Part shown: positions 34,212 to 47,243 of the stretch, one piece after another | Numbering within the stretch: the first letter of the stretch is position 1 | How the letters are laid out: every line of letters starts with the position of its first letter | Source: Pseudopyrenochaeta lycopersici | Lineage: Eukaryota > Ascomycota > Dothideomycetes > Pleosporales > Pseudopyrenochaetaceae | Length of the DNA: 64,000 bases | Direction: 5' to 3' | Assembly (NCBI GenBank): GCA_003313425.1 | Contig: NHZP01000045.1 | Coordinates: 62,001-126,000 of the forward strand | Made by a program: the position numbers and the translations under genes | The notes under the pieces: generated by a model | The model's input: only the letters and a program-made list of their open reading frames with translations | Database searches by the model: none | Told to the model about the DNA's origin: nothing

Positions 34212-37200
34212 CCATCCCCCTCCTGTCCTAGCGCTGTCCTTAGTGCTTATTATATAACGCAAGCGTTTCCTACTTTTACTGTATTATGTCTCGCCATGCC
34301 TAAACATCTACAGGTGTCTAGCACTATTTACTGTTAACGTCTCTACGATTTTATTAACTCCTTTAGGGAAGCTATAGTTTAAAAGTACGCAATGTGCGTA
34401 AAGTATAACTAGGTGTGCAAGGTCTATGTTCGCTCTAGAAAATATAGCGAGTGCCTGCGTTAAGGGTAACGTTATAACGTGCGAGTTATAGAGTCTAAGT
34501 TTAAATAATTAGTTAATTAAAAGATAAAGCTTTAGGAGTAAATAAAAGAATCTAGAAATGCACAAGAGGTTATAATAAAGGCGCATAAAAAGGCTCTAGA
34601 GGAGCTGCGCGTTGCTTAGGCTTATTAGGAGCAGTTATAATAATAAATAGATTTAATTAATTATTGTGCAGAGGAGGTAATAGCTGTAGAAGAGCGGGAT
34701 ATTAAGGAGTAAGAAGCAGCGGAGGCCTTATTACCTAAAAACACTTCTAACGCCCTTAGGTTTAGTTTATTGCTTAGCACCTAGGGTGCGTTTAAGGGCT
34801 TCCCTCTTAAGTACTAGGAGGCCTTAATTAGTAACAGGCTGTTAGTAGTAGATCTAGCAGCTTCCTCTACTTCTTTGTTTTTTTAAGGTGTGTTATTCTT
34901 TTACCTAGATTCTTCCCTTCTCTAGTATTCTCTAATTTTTTATTAGTAGTTTCTTAGATATTCTTCTAGTTCCTACGTGCTCTCTAAGCTTAGGTATCCC
35001 TTCTATTTAACTAGGTAACTAAAGTTTAGTTCTAGGTTATTAGTTCTTCTATTTTGTTGGTATCCCTAGATTTTCTTAACTTTAAACTTGTTTTCTTCCT
35101 CTAGGTTGTAATAAAATATTTTTTATAATAGCGTTGCAAAGTTAGCTAGTTCTAACTTAGAGATATAGAAGCGTAGGTAGATCTTTGCATCTAGTAGTAG
35201 CTTAAGTGTGTAATTTATAGGTCCGTTTTATTCTTTAACTAAAAATAGTCTAACCTTAATATAATTAAGTCCTTTACTTAGTTGCTTGTTACGTAAATTC
35301 TTTATAAGCAAGTATGCTTTCTCCTCCTTCTTTAGCTAAGGTGCTATTTTTCTTGTCTTATTCTATGTTAGCCAACACAGTTAGCTCCTCATGTGCTCTG
35401 TTATATAAGCATCCACAGGGTATATAGTTCCCTTGTGTCTCATTTGATAGGAATCAACCTAGTTCCTCCTGCCTGCTGCCCGCCAACATTCTAGTAGGAA
35501 ATACTATTAAGTTATGCTTCCTTAAGGTTCTCTTAGAGTTATTTATATATTTTCTTTATTTCTTTAGCTATTTTTATAGCTGCTTTAGCTTTTCTGCTAG
35601 GGTATAACTTCATAAAGAGGTTAGGGTGTCTCCTATAGTTAGCAAAGAACAGCGTTTTTCTAATTAATTCTAATAGTTTGTTGTTAGAGGCTAGTTATAC
35701 TATTAGTAATAATAAGACCTAATTATTTTATTATTAGTTACTATAAATCCTTAGGTAGGTCTTTATTATTCTATTTATTCTTTCTGTTTATCCATCCGTT
35801 TATAGGTAATAGGCTGTTAACAACTTTCTCTTTGTTCCTATCGCAGCTATTAAGGTTGACTAGAAGTTTAATATAAAGAGCTTGTCTCTATTACTTATAA
35901 TAGACTTAGGTATACTATAATATTATATTAGTCTGTCTAAGATAATAAATGCTAGTTATTCTGTATTATAGTTGTTTCTAAATAGTATTATCTCTACTGC
36001 TTTTATAAATCTGCAGACTATATTAAAGATAGCGTTATACTTAATTCCTATGACTAGATCTTTAGATAGTAGTAACCCTGTTATAAAGTCTATAGAAACA
36101 TCTGCCTAGGGTTTGTTAGGTAGCTCTATAGCTTGTATTTCTCTGTAGGGTGCGTAGGTACTATATTTATTCGTATAACAGTCCGCGCATTTTTTAATAA
36201 ACTATTTAACTTTAGCCTTTATATTCTTAAAGCTGTAGTATTACTATATAAGTTCTATTATTCTTTTAATTCTAGGGTAACTATATACTAGGTTATTATA
36301 GTATTATTAAATAATTACTTCTTATACTTCTTTAGGTACTTTAGACGTAATTATTATAGTGTTATTTAATAACTTATTAGGTCCTAGGCTTCTATCCTAG
36401 TTTACTTAAAGGATAGCATCGCTAACTATTCCTTTTATCCCTGCAATGTCTAAGGTGCAGCTAAGAGCATTAGGTCTGCTGTTATCCTTTCTTAGCATAT
36501 ATATAATTTTGAACTTATATTATCTTAATATTTTAGCCTATCTAACCTATCTTTAGTTTAGATCTTTAGTAGTAGTAAAATTAACTAAGTTCTTATAATC
36601 TATAAATATTATAAGATCTAAGCAGCTTTCTACGTAGATCTACTAGTAGTTAAGAGCGTTAATAATTACTATAAGCTCTTTATTATGCATGTTATAGTGT
36701 TCTTTAGAGTCTGTAAATTTCCTTAAGTAGTAGGCAATTAGGTGCTATTTCCTATCGCGCTCTTATTTTACTATTACACCTAGTATAAGGTCTAAGGCGT
36801 CTATTTTAAACTATAGAGGTTCTCCTATTTAGAATATAATTAATACTAGTAGTATAATACAGGCTTCTTTAAGTATCTAGAATACTCTTCTTTATTTATT
36901 TTCCTATTCCTATTTTATCTTTTTCCTTATAAGTTTAGTAAGTAGGATAGACTTTTTAGAGAAGTCCTTAATAAACTATTAGTAAAAGTTAATAAATCCT
37001 ATAAATAACTATATATCTTTAACTATTTTAAGTTTAGACTATTCTTTTACTACTCTTATTTTTTCTTTACTTATCTTTACTCTATATATACTTACTATAT
37101 ATCCTAAGAATTTAACTTCTTCCTTATAGAACTTATATTTCTTAGGTTTAAGTAGTAAGCTAAATCTCCCTAAGTAGGTAAGAACTATTTTAACGTGCTT

Positions 37201-39053
37201 AATATATTCCTGTAAATTATTAGAGTATATAAGGATATTATTAAGGTATATAATAATAAAGATATCTAAGTATTCTATTAACACGTTATTAATAAGTGCC
37301 TAGTATATAGCTAGTGCGTTAGTAAGACTAAAAGGTATTACTATATACTTGTAGTAGCTATAGCGTGTTCTAAACGCAGTCTTCTATTCTTTACTTTCTT
37401 TTATATAAATAAAGTTATACGCTCCTCTTTAGTCTAATACTATAAAGACTTTTATAAAGGCTAGTTAATCTTATAGTTTAACTATATTTAGTAGAGGGTA
37501 TTAATTCTTTATTATAATATTATTAAGTTTCTAGTAGTTAACGCATAATCTTAGCTTCTTATTCTTTTTTAGTATAAATAGTATAGAGTATCCTGCTAGC
37601 AACTATAATTCTCTAATAAATCTCTTTTTTAAGTTTATCTTAATATATTCGCGTGGGGTTTTAAGTTCTTTTTCTAATAGACTATAAATTAGGCTAAAAG
37701 TTAGTTACTTTTCCTTTTATAGGATTATCTTATAATCCTAGGGTTAATGCTTAGGCAGTGCTTTTATACTTATCTCTTCCTAAAATAGTAACTTATATTC
37801 TTTATACTTATTAGGGATTACTAAAGTTACGCTTTACTCCTTAACTCTAGCTTATTAGTCTAAGAGCCTCCTATTAGTGCCTACTAAGTTAGACCCTTAT
37901 ATCTTAAGGTTGTCCTTATTTAAAGTAAGAATTTCTATTATTAGCTTCTTATCTACCTAGGTACTTAGCTGTAGCGTAGGCTTACTTATAGTTACGTCTG
38001 TTTTACAGTATCTAAACAAGAACTTTTTCTTTTTCTAATCTATGTCTAGGCTATATTCTCTTAACTATAGGAGTCCTAGTATTACATTGTGTTATAAAAG
38101 TCTAAATACGTCTAGGTTAATCGTCTCCTAGTAGTTCTAGATAATAAGTTACACGCTCTATACCTCGTAGGTAATTACAGACTCTAATAGTATTAGTTAT
38201 CTATTAGCTACTATTAATAGGTATAGTACTAATTTTAACAATAGGATAAGGCTAGCTTATTCTATCGCTCGCGCAGAAATATAGCTCTGTTATACTCTAG
38301 AATCTACTAGTGCCTTTATCTAGCTTCTATTAAGCTTAATATCTAGCTTAAGGAGTCCTTATATACCTGTTATGTATAAAGTTTATAATTTTTACTTATT
38401 AGTAGGCGCGACTCTAAAAAAGGTTCCTCCTAATACCTATTTATTATCTTAACGTCTTTATACTTAAAGTAGTTAGAGTTAAGGCACGTTTACTATTATT
38501 ACTAATTATATTCTCTATTAAAGACTAACTGCATTGCTATAGTAGCTGCAGGGTTGTTGTTACCTAGAAAATAGAGGATAGTTCTCTTATCCTATAGGTA
38601 GTTGTCGCATTTAACTTTAGGATAATTATACTATTAGCATTTGTATTAATAAAACAAGTAAGGGAAATATCCCTATTCTATCTTGCTTAAATAGTGTATT
38701 ATATACAGGTCTGTAGTACAGAAAGACTAGTAGATAGCACCGTGTTACTTATTGCGTAAGTCTATTAAGTAGTCTAGTACTAGTTTCTACAGTCCTTTAT
38801 ACATAGTATATAGGGTCTAAGCTACCTCTGCGTGCTTATATATTTCTCTAGCTTCCCCCTCTGTAAGGTGCTAGAGAGGGTTAACGTTTTCTTTATTATC
38901 TTCTTAATGTAGCTGTTATTTAAGCTATATATAAATATCTTACTTCTTACTATTTATAAGTATAATTTTACTGTAGAAATTAACTTAAAGGTACTCTTAT
39001 TATACTAGGTTCTTAATACTTAGTACGTAGAAAGTATCTCCCTATATTAGTAG
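34212..39053 (-). mobile_element. second chromovirus copy, pol retained, 5' end lost
   Basis: Relative to 8538-15472 this is the same family on the other strand, with chromodomain and integrase at about 34900-36300, RNase H about 36400-36900, and RT about 37000-37700. The RT YLNNILIYS active site lies at 37200-37226 within an 81-residue open stretch. Protease-side sequence follows up to 39053, where it is cut by the LTR at 39054. Gag and the 5' LTR are absent and are not found beyond the 12.9-kb element either. Stops and Asp-to-Asn changes abound. Confidence 0.8.
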
Positions 39054-39431
39054 TGTGCCGTTGCACAGAGTACCTGGGCAATCAGGTAATGATGGGTTTC
39101 CTTTGTCAGCGAAATTTGGTGATAAAACTTGGAGATGCGAGAGATCTCAACATCATGCACCAAACGTGATGCACTATGCACCACACACTACGATAATTTA
39201 CTTCAAAACTGAGATTTTGTAAAGTAGCTAGTGCATTAGCTACGTTAATTTAATGAGATTTCAGACTATTTTGTTTATTACTTTTAATCAGGCTCTATAC
39301 TTACCTTCGTTTCTGGCAGACTGCACAGGCAGGGCTGCTCCTGTTATTTACGCACGTTTGATTCCAACGTTACCTCTTATTTACAACACTAGAACTGCGG
39401 GATTGTGCTGAACTACCTTGTTAACTCTACA
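39054..39431 (+). repeat. 5' LTR of the 12.9-kb element
   Basis: It begins TGTGCCGTTGCACAG and ends TTGTTAACTCTACA. Its outer (5') half keeps most CpA/TpG sites, while the inner half has scattered C-to-T changes. Confidence 0.9.
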
Positions 39432-39613
39432 AATAATAGCGAAGCCTAAGGGGCTTAACGGTCTGTTCTAGTTAGGCTACAGCTAATGAGAGCAGAAAGA
39501 GCCTATATGGTATTGAACTGTTAACGTCGAAAACACAAACATAAGAGCGCTACATTGTGATACAGAGATCATAGGATTACCTAGAAAGAGCTGGGTGTCT
39601 GTTTGACCCTAAC

Positions 39614-39767
39614 GAACCTTTGAGAGGGATGGCGCTGTTGCGGCCAGCCTTCGGAACCTTTGAGAGGGATGGCGCTGTTGTGGCCAGCCTTCGGAACCTT
39701 TGAGAGGGATGGCGCTGTTGCGGCTAGCCTTCGGAACCTTTAAGAGGGATGGCGCTGTTGCGGCCAC
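39614..39767. repeat. 40-bp minisatellite, about 3.9 copies, in the element leader
   Basis: Units start GAACCTTTGAGAGGGATGG and end GCCAGCCTTCG, at 39614, 39654, 39694 and 39734 (partial). They differ by single C-to-T or G-to-A changes. The GC-rich array lies in the otherwise AT-rich untranslated leader (39432-40100), where packaging or translation signals would be expected. Confidence 0.9.
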
Positions 39768-40100
39768 CCCCTCTACATTTTTAGAGCTAAGATTTGACAG
39801 GGACTAGCTCTGTTGAGGCTGTATCCTTGTTATCTTGCTATAACAAATTAAGACTTCCTATATAATAAGCGGAAGCTAACTTAGTAGTAGTAGGACAAGA
39901 AGACGAACAAGAATAAGATAATAGAAAACAAAAACAAGAATAACTATAAATAATTAGGAAATAATCTAGAAGTAGTATAGTATTAGATTTTAGTTAATTA
40001 TTAGCGTTAGCAAGGAACTGCCTAGTAGTTGCAGTCTCCTTATTTAGTTATACTAAAGGGCTGTAGTAGCCTATTCAGGATTTAGCCTTTAGCTATCCTT

Positions 40101-42260
40101 ATGGCTGACTCGACACTAGATTCGCTGTCATTTAGATTAGATCTTACGCCTGCTATTAAGGTTATTAAGAAACACACTATAGATACTAGTAAAGTACTTG
40201 TGCCTATAAGGCCGGCGAGGAAAGACTTTCTATTTATAGGAAAAGACGTTACTAAGTTCCTAGATAACTTTAATCGCTAAGCAGATAATAGCGGCTATAA
40301 TAACTATTAAAAGATAAGAATCCTTCTAGATTTCTGTAACACTATATACAGAAGCTTTATTAAGAAAATAAGGCTATACAGGGCACTAGACTAGAAGAAG
40401 CTTTAAGAAGTAATAAAAGAGTATTAGCATAATTAAGATATAGCTTAACGCATAGGAACGCGAGCGTTCCTAGAGACCTATGTTTCTAAGACGTTAAGAA
40501 AATTCCTAGGACTATCTAAGTATTTAACTAACTTTACAGCGTACAGTAACGCTTGCATTAAGACAGGCTAGCTGCATAAGACAGAGGCTAGCTTCTTTTT
40601 TACTAGAGGCCTTCTAAGAGAAGACTAAGACATAATATTTATCTATATACATAAAGGGCTGATTCTAGATAAGCTAGAGAGTTTTAATATTAAGAAGATT
40701 TATACGTATCTTAAGCGCGTGTACTGCTAGAGAGAGGGGATAAAACAGATATCCTTAAGCCATGCAGAAAGAGAGGCTAAGCTTACACACTAGATCCTAG
40801 GTTAAGAAAAGAAAATATTAACAGCTAAACAGCTAAAAGACGCAGTTAATAAGTATAAGAAAAGCAAAGTTTAAGAGGAAGCTAGGCCTGCTCTTCTACC
40901 TAGTGTAGACCTAGAGGTTCAAGACCTTATTTCAGCCCTTAGCAACTAGAAGATTAGCCTAGCTAAGGTCAACGAGATAATAGTTTATCCCAAACTAGGT
41001 CAGATTCTGAGGAACCTAGCTACCTACGCGTACTTCATCGGCCAAGTCGTCTTAAGAGATGATGCTAAGCAGCTACTATTAGAAAGGAATAATAGCTCTT
41101 ACGTAACAACGGCTCCTCGCAGCTTAAATCCTTAGTAAGGCGCGATTACTATCTAAGGCTGTGAATATTAAAACACTTATAATATATGCAACCTCCCTAG
41201 TTACATTACTAGAGAATATAAGCTATATTAGCTTTAAGTAGAACAGGGAAGTTAGATATAAGACTTACTATTTTAGTCCTTTACATAAGAGGTTAGAGTA
41301 AATCTAAGGAACTGCACCCTAAACACTATAGCTCTATTAGTTAAAATAGAAAATTTAGAAGTATTATAGAGTTACTAATAATATTCTAGATTAGCTAGCG
41401 TTAGTAGTATGTCTAGAGAAGTTTAATAGAGTAGACTTAAGGCCTACTTAATATTAAAAGCTTAGACTACTAGCTGTGTAGTAACAGAAGGTAGTTAGTC
41501 CTAATATAAATATAATTACAGAAGATAGATATAGTAGGGCAGCTATAAGCCTAGCTAAGGATCTTCTAAACTTTTAGAACGTTAGGATATTACTAAGAGG
41601 CTTAACTAAGGCGTATTTTACCCTTAATAAGGTTATATCTTAGGACATTATTCTAGGTGCTTTTAAGGAAGGAGTAGTAAATGCTAGCTTAACTTATATA
41701 GTAATACGTTCTTAAACGCGTTAGAATGTTAGGAAAGATCTAGTTCTTAAGAGAGTTAGGCAGAGTAAAGTTTAGAAGCAAGCTCCTGCTAAACCTCCTT
41801 ATTCTAAGCAACTAAAGCGAGTTATAGTTAAGGACTATTATATGCCTGCTATAAGGGGCAATACTGCATTCAAACTAATAGATATTAAGGAATTTAAGCG
41901 AGTAGAGCTAATTCTATTCGCTAGCTAAGCCTATAATAAGCTATTCTCTCTTATACAGCCTCTAGATAATAATAAAAGCTTTTAGGATTTAAAAGCTAAG
42001 CTTAAATTTATTAGTTAGAATAAGAAAACGAAGAACTAGAATAACAGCCTTACTAACACAGAGCTCTGTTAGTTACTAGGCCTGTATCTAAACTATATCG
42101 CTACTACTATACTATATTAGGAAGTGCGTAGTGTAACTTTTAAGGACCTTATAAGCTAATATTAGCTTTAAAAATAAGTTAGAAATATATTAAAAGTAAT
42201 TAATAAGCCTACTGCGTTGTTAGCTAGCGTAAACGCTGTAGAATTAAGTATTAGGCCGGC
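40101..42260 (+). pseudogene. gag-like region of the 12.9-kb element
   Basis: ATG 40101 opens MADSTLDSLSFRLDLTPAIK and continues with capsid-like helical blocks: FLDNFNR..ADNSGYNNY, RAFLETYVSKTLRKF, YLTNFTAYSNACIKTG, ASFFFTRGLLRED and VQDLISALSN. These match the organisation of gypsy-type Gag, in which the LRRFFxKF-like segment precedes a basic domain. The frame has many TAG/TAA codons at former Gln/Trp positions and becomes unreadable after about 42000. It would supply the particle shell for the element's RNA. Confidence 0.55.
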
Positions 42261-42318
42261 TAGCTAATTAGTAATCGCTAGGTCAGCTAAGCAAGACCTG
42301 CTAAAACCTAATTAGCTA
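42261..42318. repeat. hairpin repeat between gag and pol (copy A1)
   Basis: It is bounded by TAGCTAATTAG and CTAATTAGCTA, which can pair over 11 bp, with an inner AGGTC/GACCT stem. Its partner at 47121-47178 has the same length (58 bp) and differs at about four positions. Related structures occur in the inverted element at 52447 and 57388. Confidence 0.65.
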
Positions 42319-45300
42319 ACACCGCAGTGCCTTACCTTGCACAACCCTGCGTCTACCTAAGTTATTAGGGATGTTTAGAGGCATTTTTCTAATAAAGAAA
42401 AGGTTAAATTAAATTAATTAGAGACTGTTAGTCTTAAAAAAGGACTAAATTTAGGGCTTAACTTAATATAATTTAGGACTTTTAATACCTAAACTAGGTA
42501 TAAGGCCCTAGGAACATATAATACTTAGCATAAAGCTTTAGTTAATCCTACTAAATAAGAAGCTATAATAATTTAAAAGAAGATAGGTATAGCTTACGTG
42601 TAGTATAACCTTCTAACCTGCTAGGCCTTATTTAATAGGTATACAGTAAAGTGTATTATTAATACTAGCGTACAGATAAACCTTTTAAGATATAGTACAG
42701 CTAAGGCATTAAAGCTTACATATAAAGACTATAAGTAAGGTAGCTTATATTAAGATAGAGTAGTTACTATAAATAGAAGTACTAATCCTTTTATAGGAAC
42801 TGCGTAGAGTGTCCTAGTTAAAGTAGGGGAGGTAACTATTATTAGTTACTTTAGGATTGTTTAAAACCTAATAAGATTAGTAATTTTAGGTAGACCTTAG
42901 TGCGCTTTAGTAAAGTTATTAATTTAGTATAACATATATAGAAGGATTACGTGCAGGATTATTTCTAAGAATAGAGACAGAAACGCTATCTTTATAGCCT
43001 CTAATCCTGCTCTGCTGCATCTAAGAGACTATGTACTAACTCCTAAAGATAAGAAAAATATGTAGTAGACACCCTTTCTAGGGAGGAGTGTCTAGATTTA
43101 AGTAGAAGATACCTAGGATAATATTTTAGTTTAGAATCTTATTTATTTTATACTTAGGTTAAGTATATTTAGGAGGCTGAGTTTATAAAAGCTTCTATTA
43201 GATTTAGCGAATTTTTACCTATTATTATAACTAATAATAAGTAGTAATTTAAAGAATAGGTAAAGTAAGTAATAAGCTATAGAGTTAGAGCCTCTAAGGA
43301 TCTTTTAGTAGTGCGAGAATTAGAGTCTTTTTTAGTTATGTGTAAACTTAACTGTTAGGCGTAATAGGAAAAGAGAAGGAAGTGCACAGATAGTTAGGTT
43401 AATACCCTATATAAGAGGGTAGCTAATAAGGTATAACCTATAGATATTCCTGTAGTATTAGATATTAAGGAGTTTAGGCGTGAGGATTAGAAGCGATATG
43501 CTGTTAAACTGCAACTCTTAAGAAAAAGTCTAAGACCTCCTAATATTAGACCTTTTAATTACTTTTTTAAGTGTAGATATACAGTATTCTTATAAGGTAT
43601 AAGATTAACACTAGAAAAGCTAGCTTTATAAAAGTTTAGATCTAAGTTAATAAAATTAGAAGTTTAGTTATTTATTAAAATATTAATAAACAGAGAAGAC
43701 GCGATCGCCTTTACTTTCTCTAAGACAGGATAAATTATTAAGGATATATATCCTCTATATAAGATACAGACTATTAAATATAAAGCTTAGTAAGAAAAAT
43801 TATTCCTAATAGCGCGAGCTGTTAAGGAAGAGGTAGTTACAATGTTTAATAACAGACTTAATTAAGGGGTACTAGAAAGATGCGCTAGTTAGTACAGAAA
43901 CTTATAGTTTCTAGTTAAAAAGAAGGATAAGAGTTATTAGATAATACTTAGGTTAATTAATATAAACACAGTATCTCTTAGGGATACTAATCTGCCTCTA
44001 ACAGTAGATAAATTCTCTAAGCGTTTTAGTAGATGTTATATTCTATCTCTTATAGATCTATTCTTAGGATATAACTAGATTATACTTTATCTAGACAGCA
44101 GAGACATAACTACCTTTTATATGCTAGTTAGTTTACTTTAATACTATATAATAGTTTAAGGCGCGACTAACTTAGTTGCAGTCTTTTAGCGAGTAGTTAT
44201 AAAGATTATAAAGAATTATTAGCTACATACTATTCCTTTTATAGATAATATTACTGCTAGCAGTCCTAAAACTAACTATAGAGGAGAAGAAGCATTTCCT
44301 AGAGTAAGAAGATATGTATTAGAACATATTTAGCAGCTAGACAGGGCTCTAGCTAACGTAGAAAGAGCTAGAGCTATAATTTTAAGTAAGAAGTATTATT
44401 AGGGAGTCTCTAGATTAGGGGTAGTTAGATATAAGGTTACTGCGTAAGGGAGATATCTAGATTAATAGAAAGTAGCTAAGATTCTAGATTAGCTAGAATG
44501 CAGAAATATAAAAGAAGTAAGGGCGTTTGTAGGTATCTGTGTCTACTACAGGATATAGGTGCCTAGCTTTACTATTCGCGCGAAGCCCCTATTCTAGTTA
44601 ATAAGGACTAGTGTTAAATAGACATAGCAGGAAGCTTAATAAGAGGCTATGCGTACCTTAAAGTAATACATTACTTTAGCCCTAGTGTTAGTAAGTCCTA
44701 ATTATAAGAATAGAGGTATGCTTTTTATAGTAGTAGATACGAGCAAGGAAGGCGCAGGCGCGTCTCTTGAACAGATTAGAGTAGATAGAAAGAGACACCT
44801 ATATTAATTTAAAAGTATAATTTAGTTAAAAGCTAAGAGTCTCTAGTACTTAATAAAGCTTAAGTGTAAGGTAGTATTATGGGCGTTAAAGAAATTCAGA
44901 ACCTAGCTATATAGATAACATTTTACTATTAAAACGGACGCTTAGACGCTTATTTATTAACTTAACAGATTATCGCCTAACGTCCCTAGGTTAGTCTAAA
45001 ACAGGTGGCTCGCAGCTATCCTTACTTAGGACTTTAATATTAAGTATATTCCTAGAAAGAAGAATGTTATTACTAATATATTATTACGTTACCTAAAGCT
45101 AGAAGGATAGGAACAGCTAGACAAGACTAAAGATAACCTTAAAGATTTTATTAAAAACGTAATTGCTAACCTTAAGTTTACCTTACCTACTAAGATAAGT
45201 AGGGTACTAAATAAGTAATACTTAGATAAGTCTAAAGTAATTACTTAGTTCTTAATAAGATTTAAGAAGCCTAAAGGCCTTACAAGGGCATAACTTTAAG

Positions 45301-46915
45301 TATAGAAAAAGAGGGCGATAAATTTCTTTATGCGAGAAGAGTATCTCTTCTAAAAGTCTATAAGGAATATAGCTATTTATTAAGTTATAGATAATCCTAA
45401 TCTTAAGACTATAGCTATATAAGAAATATATTAACAGATTAGTTATAGAGGAGTAAATAGCGTCTATTTAATACTTACTTAATAATACTAGTAGGAAAGG
45501 ATACATAAGGAGGTGTAACGCACGATTGCATTATGCGAATAGTGCTAGCAAAGATTATTAAGTCGCAAGTAAGAGATGCTAACAAATACCTACTATTACG
45601 CGTTATAGGAACGAGTTACTATAGACGTTATTTATATACCGCATTATTAAGGAAAGAAATTTATTATAATTATATAAGAATACCTTAGTAGATAGCTAGA
45701 GGCACGAGTTACTATAGACGTTATTTATATACCGCATTATTAAGGAAAGAAATTTATTATAATTATATAAGAATACCTTAGTAGATAGCTAGAGGCACGA
45801 GTAATAGCTAATAATAAGTTATTTACTATCGCTAAGTTTCTATATAAGGAAATCTTATATTACTAGAGTATAATAAGGACGCTTACTATAGACAGCGGGC
45901 CTAATTTTAGAAAGGTAGTTAAAGCCCTTACTAAGATTTATTATATTAGGAGGATCTAGGTATTAGTATATAACCCTTAGGCTATAAGAAAAATTAAAGG
46001 TAGTTATAAGCTAATATATAACGTACTTATAAAGCTTCCTAGACCTTAGGTTAATAATCTTCTAATAGTATTATAGGTAGACAGAATTTCTACGCAGAGT
46101 TAGACTAGATATTCTCCTTATTAGTTAGTTACTAGTTAGAATCTAGTACTTCTAATTAAGCTTACTCTTCTAATATAGTAAATATTACTATTTAGATAAG
46201 TAACGTTAAGAGGCTAGTTGTTAGCAGTACGAGCTATACAGCTAGATTTAAGAGATTAATTTCTTAAGGACGTAGTATTAAGAACTAAGCGCCTATAACG
46301 TAAAAAGAAGGAATATTAGGATAATTATAAGGAGATTTATTAAGAAGAAATTAAAGATAATAACTTTATACTAATGTAGGACTTAGCTAGAGACATTAAT
46401 ATATTAAGAGATAAGAAGCTTGCGAGCAGATAGCTAGGACTATATAAAGTCTTTTATGCTAACTAAGATAAAGGTAACTATTAACTTATAGACTTTAATA
46501 GCACGCGATTTAGAAACACTACCCTAGGATAGAGACTTAAACTGTAGGTACCTTAAGATAAAAGTAAGGTTACTTAGGAGTATTAAGGTCGCGCAAAGCT
46601 ATAAGATCTATTGTTATAGGATGTTAAGGCTAACTTTTTACCGCCGCCTGCTTAATTTAATAACTCTTAAGATAATAAGTTTACAGTTATTAAGAATCCT
46701 AACTAAGACGTAATTTAGTTATAAGAGATAGAGATTAACTATCCTATAAACTTGGATTTATCTAAAGATATAACACAGCTAACTACGCGCAGCTATCCTA
46801 TTATTATACTTAGATCTTTAACAGAGACTAAGAGATAATAATATATTTAAATACCTAAGTTAGAAATTAATTCTAACTTAGAAGATAAGCTTACTTAAGC
46901 CTAGGGGACGGGCTT
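42319..46915 (+). pseudogene. pol region of the 12.9-kb element: protease, RT, RNase H, integrase
   Basis: An aspartic-protease stretch lies about 42660-42920 (NTSVQINLLRY, FIGTA, VILGRP). Reverse transcriptase about 43640-44520 has LIDLFLGYN and FIDNITASS (FxDDI variant of the active site). A connection and RNase H about 44530-45100 contain VVDTSKEGAG and the FTIKTDA-TLIY block. Integrase follows: VTIDVIYIP (first Asp) near 45614 and again near 45707, TIDSGPNF (second Asp) at 45882-45905, and a GYKPI-like Glu region about 45990-46010. The FIDDI-type RT sets it apart from the chromovirus at 8538. No chromodomain is seen. RIP stops are spread throughout. Confidence 0.7.
45611..45796 (+). repeat. 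perfect 93-bp tandem duplication within the integrase region
   Basis: 45611-45703 and 45704-45796 are identical base for base, starting ACGAGTTACTATAGACG. The unit is 31 codons and holds the first catalytic Asp motif of the integrase core. The partner element at 51914-58590 can be used to test which copy count is ancestral. Confidence 0.95.
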
Positions 46916-47120
46916 TTATCTTAAAGTAAGGGAGGGGCTGCATTTCCTTTATTAAATTTTCGCATATTTTTACATATTTAGTATTACATATACGCAGCGT
47001 AACCTCCTAGGCATATAAAAATAAGTTAAAACTAAACGAAATATTATTTAGAGTTACTAGGAGGTTAATCTCCTTATTACGCGATTAAAAATAGTAGAGA
47101 AACTAGAGTGTTAAAGAGTC
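46916..47120. other. spacer between pol and ORF3 with an internal polypurine tract
   Basis: AAAGTAAGGGAGGGG (46922-46936) resembles the polypurine tract beside the 3' LTR and could be a second plus-strand primer. The rest of the spacer is AT-rich and non-coding. Confidence 0.4.
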
Positions 47121-47178
47121 TAGCTAATTAGTAATCGCTAGGTAAGCTTAGTAAGACCTGCTAAAATCTAATTAGCTA
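47121..47178. repeat. hairpin repeat between pol and ORF3 (copy A2)
   Basis: It has the same TAGCTAATTAG...CTAATTAGCTA ends and the same 58-bp length as 42261-42318. It ends 65 bp upstream of the ORF3 start codon. Confidence 0.65.
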
Positions 47179-47243
47179 GACAACTTAATATCTACGCTAA
47201 CAGCAGTAACGTAACTACGAGATTACAGACCAACAATTTAAAA

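Noticed and set aside
39614..39767. CRISPR-like array
   Set aside because: The units are contiguous tandem repeats without unique spacers, in a fungal retroelement leader.
42261..42318. hairpin repeat as a 45-nt spliceosomal intron (GTAATC...ATTAG)
   Set aside because: It fits the two copies in the 12.9-kb element, but the equivalent units in the inverted element lack a GT donor.
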